Virus record (IMG/VR): IMGVR_UViG_3300010885_004342
Location: 1-41,384 of that record
Strand: one strand, 5' to 3'
From: a virus
Length of the DNA: 41,384 nucleotides
The notes beneath the pieces are model-generated. The model had not been told where the DNA came from and made no database searches. It saw only the letters and a program-made list of their open reading frames with translations. Both the position numbers and the translations under genes were made by a program. Positions 36,272 through 41,384 of this stretch are shown one piece after another (positions within the stretch are counted from its first letter, which is position 1; the number at the start of each line of letters is the position of its first letter).

Positions 36272-38688
36272 TAAATTTGAACTCCACCAGTGTTAATAAC
36301 TCCAGGAAGAGACGGTACCTTTGTACTAGTATTAACATTATTATTTTTTCCAGTTATTGAGTTTAATATGTTAATATTAGTAGATGAAATATTTGGTATC
36401 TGTACTGGTTCTGCAGACGGTAATTTTGATGCGGTATTAACTCCCGCAGCCTTGTTGGCAGCAGCAGCTTCTTGTAGCCCTCTTCTATTAAGGTTTAATA
36501 CTTGTGTAAATTTTCCACCGCTGAAGCTATGTTTAACTGTCATAACTTGAAAGATTCCTGAAAAATTTATTAAAAGTTTAGTATCAGCAAAGTCATACAT
36601 ACCGGCACTTTGATTAATGTCTACTGGTGTTCTAAAATTTAAAATAATGTCAACTTCTCCATTTTGATAGTTAACTGTACCGTTAGCATTTAAATTTTGA
36701 TAATTTGTAGGAGGTGCAGTATAATTGCCCTGGCCGCTGTCATTTATGTAATAAGGATCTCCCATAATTTTTAAGTCGGCAGTCATCATATCTGCACCTT
36801 CTGTGACTGCTTCATGGAATTGTCTTGCTACCCTTGTTGATACAGTTTCTGCACCACCGCCGCCTTGCTTGTCAGTACTGGTTGAAGTTCCTACCGGTAA
36901 TACTTTAGATCCAGGAGAACCAGTTACTACAGTCTTTTCACCTTCAGGTTTGTCAATTTTAGAATCTTTTGCGTCTTTGCCTCCGGTATTAGCCTGTGTT
37001 TTTACATCTTGATTGTTATTAAAACTTGAAGCATTAAATTTTGTATAAAATCCTGCACTAATAGAAATATTAAAATCAAGTATATCTAAATTTTTACCTG
37101 TATAAATGTAATTGTATTCTTTAATACATTGCCGTTTTAAATTTTCAAATCCAGGAGCTGGTGTATTAGGAGGCATAATTTTACCAGAATGGACTTTATA
37201 TGGTACAATCCTATAAACTATTAAACTAGGTTTAGTACCTGTTACTGCTAAATTTTCATCACTGGTCAATTGATATAATTGTGTCTCAATTCTCCACCAC
37301 GGTAACATTCCATTTTGATCAATTCCGTCGCCTTTAATTGCTTGACGAGCATAGTCACTTTGTAATAAGATTTGATTAATTGCATTGATCACATCTGTGT
37401 CTTGTCTAAATTTAAATTCACCTTCGGCAGGATCAATAACAACATTTCCTAATGTAACTGTTTTAGTTTTAGGATCGTATGCGCCGGCTTCTTTACCAAA
37501 TGAACTATCTCCTTTTCTTTCAGCATTGAACCCTAGGCTAGCTCTGCCAAGTACGTTGCATGACTCTGGCGCTTGCACTAAATTTTTAGTACTAGTTTCT
37601 GTTACACCTAACTTTTGAAATAGCGTATTATTAGCAGCAGCAGTTGTTGGATTTGAAGTAGCCGAAGAATTATTTTCTTTTGGATTAGGATTAGATGTAG
37701 ACGAAGAACTAGCAACATCAGTTGGAAATACTATTGCAATTTGATCAGCTACCTTGGTCAATCCAGCAGCAACCTGAGACTGATAAAATTGATTCATCAC
37801 TACCTGTAGACTTTTTTCACCGGTTTGAATTACTTCTTGAACTGTTTTACCTTTAACTGAAATATTAGTTTTTAAATTTTTATATCTATCAGAAAACGCT
37901 GCATCGTTCCACGAAGTTGCAGTAATGCTATACACTGCACCTTTGCCCGTTACTTTCATATCAATAGTGTTTAATTTAATAGGTTGATATCTTGTAAATT
38001 GAGGAAGATCAACTGTTTCGTTTTGTTCTGTAAATCCTCTAAATTGAATAGTCAATAGCATAGGAACAGATACAAATGTTCCGCCTGGACTTCTTTGTTG
38101 ACATGCTATTGCAACAGATTGCATGAACAATCCCATGCTGTAGGGCTCAATTACCTGAAAATCTAATGTAGTAGAATTTGTATTTTTAGTAGCTTTATTC
38201 CAACCCATGACACTGTCTATGTTTAAGTTGTCAATAAAAAAATCAAATTGACCGTAATCTGTTTTAACTCTATTTGTTGGATCTCCTGCGGCACTTTTGC
38301 AAATAATAAATTGAGGTATTCCTGCTCGATATGTGCTGTCAGGATTGTTTAAAGATTTATCGTCTAAGACACTTAAGGTAATGATGTAAGTGTAGCTGGC
38401 AAATATTCCTAAGGGATTAGGATAAGGAGGTAATGCATCTGACGGAACTGTTGCTCCGATCATTGAAGGAGCTTTAAGAAGTCCTTTTAGGTCAACATTA
38501 AATGCTCCTAACGGATCTCGTATATTATTTTTCAGTTGTCCTGCAATTTGATTAGATGCTGACTGGATTTGCGCTGAGTTTTTTGCTAAGCCAGCTGACA
38601 AATCTTTTGCCAGAGAACTTTCTGTTAAAGTTTTTTTTGCAGAGTCAACTGCATTAGTTGCTGTTGATATAATATCAAAGACTGCCAT
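36271..38688 (-). CDS. large baseplate structural protein, hub (gp27-like) candidate
   Basis: An 805-residue virion protein between gp53 and gp5. The first 60 residues are alanine- and serine-rich helix. Residues about 95-320 look like a tail-core domain (ASYTYIITLSVLDDKSLN, FDFFIDNLNIDSVMGWNKAT, VPMLLTIQFRGFTEQNETVD). A low-complexity S/N/P/T linker lies near 330-355 and another near 570-620. The end of the folded part (about 700-735) reads GIFQVMTVKHSFSGGKFTQV and LNLNRRG, a pattern of hub proteins of contractile tails (T4 gp27, Mu gp44). Together with its place next to the spike, this supports a hub role, but the assignment is inference. The last 65 residues are linker-like. Confidence 0.75.
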   Translation of the reverse strand: MAVFDIISTATNAVDSAKKTLTESSLAKDLSAGLAKNSAQIQSASNQIAGQLKNNIRDPLGAFNVDLKGLLKAPSMIGATVPSDALPPYPNPLGIFASYTYIITLSVLDDKSLNNPDSTYRAGIPQFIICKSAAGDPTNRVKTDYGQFDFFIDNLNIDSVMGWNKATKNTNSTTLDFQVIEPYSMGLFMQSVAIACQQRSPGGTFVSVPMLLTIQFRGFTEQNETVDLPQFTRYQPIKLNTIDMKVTGKGAVYSITATSWNDAAFSDRYKNLKTNISVKGKTVQEVIQTGEKSLQVVMNQFYQSQVAAGLTKVADQIAIVFPTDVASSSSTSNPNPKENNSSATSNPTTAAANNTLFQKLGVTETSTKNLVQAPESCNVLGRASLGFNAERKGDSSFGKEAGAYDPKTKTVTLGNVVIDPAEGEFKFRQDTDVINAINQILLQSDYARQAIKGDGIDQNGMLPWWRIETQLYQLTSDENLAVTGTKPSLIVYRIVPYKVHSGKIMPPNTPAPGFENLKRQCIKEYNYIYTGKNLDILDFNISISAGFYTKFNASSFNNNQDVKTQANTGGKDAKDSKIDKPEGEKTVVTGSPGSKVLPVGTSTSTDKQGGGGAETVSTRVARQFHEAVTEGADMMTADLKIMGDPYYINDSGQGNYTAPPTNYQNLNANGTVNYQNGEVDIILNFRTPVDINQSAGMYDFADTKLLINFSGIFQVMTVKHSFSGGKFTQVLNLNRRGLQEAAAANKAAGVNTASKLPSAEPVQIPNISSTNINILNSITGKNNNVNTSTKVPSLPGVINTGGVQI

Positions 38689-38689
38689 A

Positions 38690-38989
38690 TTAAATTCCTA
38701 AAATTGTTTTTAAACTATTACCTTTAGGAATATAAATTTTTATTCCCGGAGTAAAGTCAAAAATTGGATCTTGTATAGTATCTAAATTTCGTTGAGTAAA
38801 TACCCACCACAAACTTGCATCACCATATAAATCATAGGCTAGCAAATCTGGTCTATGTGTATATTGAGGTTCAATAGTATATAAAAAATCATCTTCTTCG
38901 GCAGATACTGGACGTATCTGAAAAATGTCAAGATACGTATCGTTCATAGGAGTAGAGTACCATGGACTCTTTGCTGTATATTTGGCCAT
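38690..38989 (-). CDS. 53: baseplate wedge protein gp53-like
   Basis: A 99-residue protein with the gp53-type core: YFxxRPDLLAYDLYGDASLWWVF, seen here as HRPDLLAYDLYGDASLWWVF (about 47-66), then FTPGIKIYIPKG (79-90), which resembles a LysM-like fold. T4 gp53 is about 196 residues, so this is a short version, as usual in marine T4-like phages. The T4 protein clips the wedge to the hub. Its ATG shares one base with the upstream stop; the next gene follows after one base with AGGAA inside its own 3' end. Confidence 0.85.
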   Translation of the reverse strand: MAKYTAKSPWYSTPMNDTYLDIFQIRPVSAEEDDFLYTIEPQYTHRPDLLAYDLYGDASLWWVFTQRNLDTIQDPIFDFTPGIKIYIPKGNSLKTILGI

Positions 38990-39975
38990 TAGATATATCC
39001 TGCTCCGCTGCTTGTCATGTAATCACCATTGACAAATTTATTAAGACTAAATGTTCTTACACTTTCTCTACTATAAGAAGGTTGTAGAGTAATAGTAAAT
39101 TGACTCTTAGTTGGCACATGACTGCTTGCTTTAGAAGTTCCTCCGCCAAGTGAACTAGCACTAGATGATAACAATGCACCTGCAGCCATTCCAACTACAT
39201 TTTGCACTTGTTGTTTAGCATTTTGAAGAGCAGGTAAATTAGATAAAACTCCTCCAATAGAACTTGATTGGTCTGCAGATACAGTTGAAATATAATCAGA
39301 AGCTCCGTCAAGTGATACGCTAAAATTAGTAATTACTACTGGAACATTTTTAAAAACATATTCTCCGTATCCGTTTAATGCCAGTATTGGTGGAGGATTA
39401 CCTGCCGGAGTTGAGTCACCAGTGAACATTTTAGTAACTGCACGTAAAAAATGTACTGTGGCAATCCAGTATTGTGCTTCGGCAGAATTTTCTACTAGGA
39501 AAGGTGCTGTAATTGTCATTTGATCCGGAGAGCTGTTTTGATATGCTTGGAAAGGGTAGTTGTTGTGTACCGGAGTAATTGCATCATACTTTGCACTACC
39601 ACCAATATTGATTGTTGGTGTGTAGGGAAACACTAGGCCGCCGGCGGCTTTCAATGGTGCAAACACTGGGCTTGAGTCAAATATGGTACTACCTGGTACA
39701 GTTAATCGAACACGCCAATCATTGTTAGCGTCTGATCCTCCAAACGTTGCACTAGACTTAAAAATCTTTCCAGTAGCATCGCCACCAATTGGAAGGTTAA
39801 CACTCCGTAATTGACTGAGTAGCTTATTGGGGTTAGATAAATTACTAAGTGCGTCGCCTATTCTTTGTCCGATGTTCTGTGCAGAACCTAATTGCCCAAA
39901 ACCACCGCTAACGCTTGAACCAAACTGTTGAGCAGCACTAGCAATTGAACCTGGATTTACGTCGAATGAACTCAT
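38989..39975 (-). CDS. baseplate tail-tube cap/initiator-like protein (gp48/gp54 type)
   Basis: A 328-residue structural protein. The N-terminus is rich in S, G and Q; the core has DWRVRLTVPG, GLVFPYTPTINIGGSAKYD, then MTITAPFLVENSAEAQYWI and LNGYGEYVFKNVPVVITNFS, a pattern found in baseplate tube proteins of marine T4-like phages. T4 gp48 and gp54 (364 and 320 residues) cap the hub and start the tail tube; length fits either. The choice between the two cannot be made from this sequence. It is the first gene of the baseplate operon, with AGGAG before the ATG and a consensus late promoter 20 bases further upstream. Confidence 0.75.
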   Translation of the reverse strand: MSSFDVNPGSIASAAQQFGSSVSGGFGQLGSAQNIGQRIGDALSNLSNPNKLLSQLRSVNLPIGGDATGKIFKSSATFGGSDANNDWRVRLTVPGSTIFDSSPVFAPLKAAGGLVFPYTPTINIGGSAKYDAITPVHNNYPFQAYQNSSPDQMTITAPFLVENSAEAQYWIATVHFLRAVTKMFTGDSTPAGNPPPILALNGYGEYVFKNVPVVITNFSVSLDGASDYISTVSADQSSSIGGVLSNLPALQNAKQQVQNVVGMAAGALLSSSASSLGGGTSKASSHVPTKSQFTITLQPSYSRESVRTFSLNKFVNGDYMTSSGAGYI

Positions 39976-39994
39976 ATTGAATCTCCTGATACTC

Positions 39995-40002
39995 TATTTA
40001 TT
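39995..40002 (-). promoter_or_regulatory. T4-type late promoter AATAAATA
   Basis: AATAAATA on the minus strand lies 20 bases before the gene starting at 39975 and would drive the whole baseplate operon. Its last base (40002) is also the first base of the divergent sigma70 -35 box of gp55. Confidence 0.8.
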
Positions 40003-40030
40003 TGACAAAATTATCTACGTAGTTTATAAT
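40002..40030 (+). promoter_or_regulatory. perfect consensus sigma70 promoter of the gp55 operon
   Basis: TTGACA (40002-40007) and TATAAT (40025-40030) both match consensus exactly, separated by 17 bases. This predicts strong early transcription by unmodified host RNA polymerase of the late sigma factor and gp47. The spacer contains the palindrome CTACGTAG (40015-40022). A GAGGA ribosome binding site follows before the ATG at 40052. Confidence 0.9.
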
Positions 40031-40051
40031 CTAACATGAGGATCCTATATA

Positions 40052-40876
40052 ATGACTAAAGTTAACTACTTAAACAATAAAGATATATTAGAAGAAATAC
40101 ATCGTTCAAAAAACACCTATTCTAGCTACACAAAACCCGAATATAGCAGATACGATCTTATACTGCCCAATGTTGACAAGATCAACATTAGAACTGTTGC
40201 TGAGGCCAAACGAGCACAGGCTAAACGCCTTGGACAAGAAGAATACCAAAGACGTAAAGCTCTCGGTGAGAAGGTTAAACTAGCCGACTGTGAAGTAGAC
40301 TATAAAAAGATTCCTAAGACAGATGTGGTCTTTAGAATTATGACTTTTGATCATATTCCGTTAAACAACACTAGAAAACGCAATCCAAAGACCTTGGCAG
40401 ATCATAGAGATAAAGTAAACTTTCCACCGTATCAACATTGGAAGTTTGACGAGAATGATCTACTAGTATGTGTGGGTAAAAGCCACTGGAAAGGTGGTAT
40501 TGAAAAGGGTAAGTTTTCAAAAGATCACGGACAAATTACAAATAATCTAGCACGTATGTACATTAAGCTCTGTGAGCGTTATGCTACCCGTGGTAATGTT
40601 CGCGGTTATACTTATAATGACGAAATGAAGGGCCAGGCTATTCTACAATTAACGCAGATTGGTCTACAGTTTGATGAGTCAAAGTCCGACAATCCGTTTG
40701 CCTACTACACTGCTGCTGTTACTAACAGCTTTGTTAGAGTTATTAACATAGAAAAACGCAATCAAACAATACGTGACGATATTTTAGAAATCAATGGTAT
40801 GAATCCCAGCTACTCAAGAACAAGTTCAGGGGAGCATGCCGCAGCAGTTAAACGATTTGATGAAGGTGCTGAATGA
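40052..40876 (+). CDS. 55: late-transcription sigma factor gp55
   Basis: A 274-residue protein of the T4 gp55 family, which recruits host RNA polymerase to the late promoter element with the sliding clamp as enhancer. The conserved sigma-2-like segment is at about 205-250: DESKSDNPFAYYTAAVTNSF then RVINIEKRNQTIRDDILEIN. T4 gp55 is 185 residues; the extra length is mainly an N-terminal region (1-150), including basic ARRA-like stretches (EAKRAQAKRLGQEEYQRRKA) and an aromatic PPYQHWKFDENDL segment, as in marine relatives. It is transcribed from a perfect sigma70 promoter and its stop overlaps the gp47 start as ATGA. The matching late promoters lie on the opposite strand immediately next door. 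Confidence 0.92.
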   Translation: MTKVNYLNNKDILEEIHRSKNTYSSYTKPEYSRYDLILPNVDKINIRTVAEAKRAQAKRLGQEEYQRRKALGEKVKLADCEVDYKKIPKTDVVFRIMTFDHIPLNNTRKRNPKTLADHRDKVNFPPYQHWKFDENDLLVCVGKSHWKGGIEKGKFSKDHGQITNNLARMYIKLCERYATRGNVRGYTYNDEMKGQAILQLTQIGLQFDESKSDNPFAYYTAAVTNSFVRVINIEKRNQTIRDDILEINGMNPSYSRTSSGEHAAAVKRFDEGAE

Positions 40877-41384
40877 GTTTATTCAAGAAAGTTGCTTGTT
40901 TTACAGACATACACTTTGGCTTAAAAAGCAATAGCCAAACACATAATAGAGATTGTGAAGACTTTGTAGATTGGTATATTGCCAAGGCCAAAGAAGAAGG
41001 CTGCGATACAGGCATTTTCTTAGGAGATTGGCATCATAATCGCAATACTCTAAACATCACTACCATGGATTATAGTCTAAGGGCATTAGAAAAGCTGGGC
41101 AAAGCATTTGATCAGTTTTACTTCTTCCCAGGTAATCACGACTTGTACTATAAGGACAAGCGTGATATTCATTCTGTTGAGTTTGGCAAGTACATCCCGG
41201 GTGTTACAGTAGTACACAAACCTACAGTTATAGATGATGTGTTATTATGTCCGTGGCTTGTAGGTGACGAATGGCGTAACATTGGTAAATCAAAGGCTAG
41301 ATATGTGTTTGGACACTTTGAATTACCTAGCTTCTTTATGAACGCCATGGTACAGATGCCCGATCACGGCGAGATACAACTAGA
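40873..41384 (+). CDS. 47: recombination endonuclease subunit gp47 (SbcD/Mre11-like), 5' part
   Basis: The gene runs off the window; 170 codons are visible. It is a metallophosphoesterase with the expected motifs in order: D12-x-H14 (TDIHFG), G51-D52 (LGDWHHN), N88-H89-D90 (PGNHD) and GH at 147-148 (FGHFE). T4 gp47 pairs with the SMC-like ATPase gp46 to resect DNA ends for recombination-dependent replication; gp46 is expected just beyond the window. The start ATG overlaps the gp55 stop (ATGA). No frameshift or odd residue is visible in this part. Confidence 0.93.
   Translation, partial: MSLFKKVACFTDIHFGLKSNSQTHNRDCEDFVDWYIAKAKEEGCDTGIFLGDWHHNRNTLNITTMDYSLRALEKLGKAFDQFYFFPGNHDLYYKDKRDIHSVEFGKYIPGVTVVHKPTVIDDVLLCPWLVGDEWRNIGKSKARYVFGHFELPSFFMNAMVQMPDHGEIQL

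Overview
The window is part of the genome of a tailed phage with a T4-type contractile tail, of the kind found in marine cyanophages and pelagiphages. The evidence is a baseplate block (gp48/54-like, gp53, hub candidate, gp5, gp25, gp6), the late sigma factor gp55, the start of the recombination nuclease subunit gp47, and copies of the 8-base late promoter NATAAATA described for marine T4-like phages. The DNA is AT-rich, genes are packed end to end with 1-11 base overlaps, and no stretch over 300 bases lacks a gene. The host cannot be read from the sequence; an AT-rich aquatic bacterium is the simplest guess. I saw no tRNA gene, insertion sequence, integrase or CRISPR array.

Layout. Positions 1-4000 (+ strand): a host-type sigma70 promoter with a UUCG hairpin in its spacer drives a metallopeptidase/VWA-like protein, a possible methyltransferase-like protein, four small phage proteins of unknown function, and thyX. 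thyX ends at a terminator that lies inside the tail of the convergent gene. Positions 3959-8546 (- strand): a cluster of four GT-A-like glycosyltransferase candidates in two paralogous pairs, plus two unknown proteins. Positions 8620-17149 (- strand): tail fibre and structural genes, including three paralogous fibres that share an N-terminal domain, one with a tail-collar domain. Positions 17150-30955 (- strand): a single 4601-residue structural protein. Positions 30956-39975 (- strand): the baseplate genes. Positions 40052-41384 (+ strand): gp55 and the beginning of gp47.

How it fits together: gp55 would direct host RNA polymerase to the NATAAATA sites in front of the baseplate, short structural and fibre operons, so regulator and targets sit side by side. 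The early genes have sigma70-like promoters. At 40002 the early promoter of gp55 abuts and shares one base with the divergent late promoter of the baseplate operon. The first gene of the glycosyltransferase operon has its ribosome binding site buried in a perfect 12-bp hairpin with a near-consensus late promoter in the loop, the same logic T4 uses for genes e and 49.

The most unusual object is the 4601-residue protein. It carries a seven-repeat FG-GAP-like beta-propeller, five chitin-binding-type (CBM5/12-like) modules, one of them inserted between propeller blades, and glycine-tyrosine repeats. It looks like a giant baseplate or fibre component that could touch polysaccharide.
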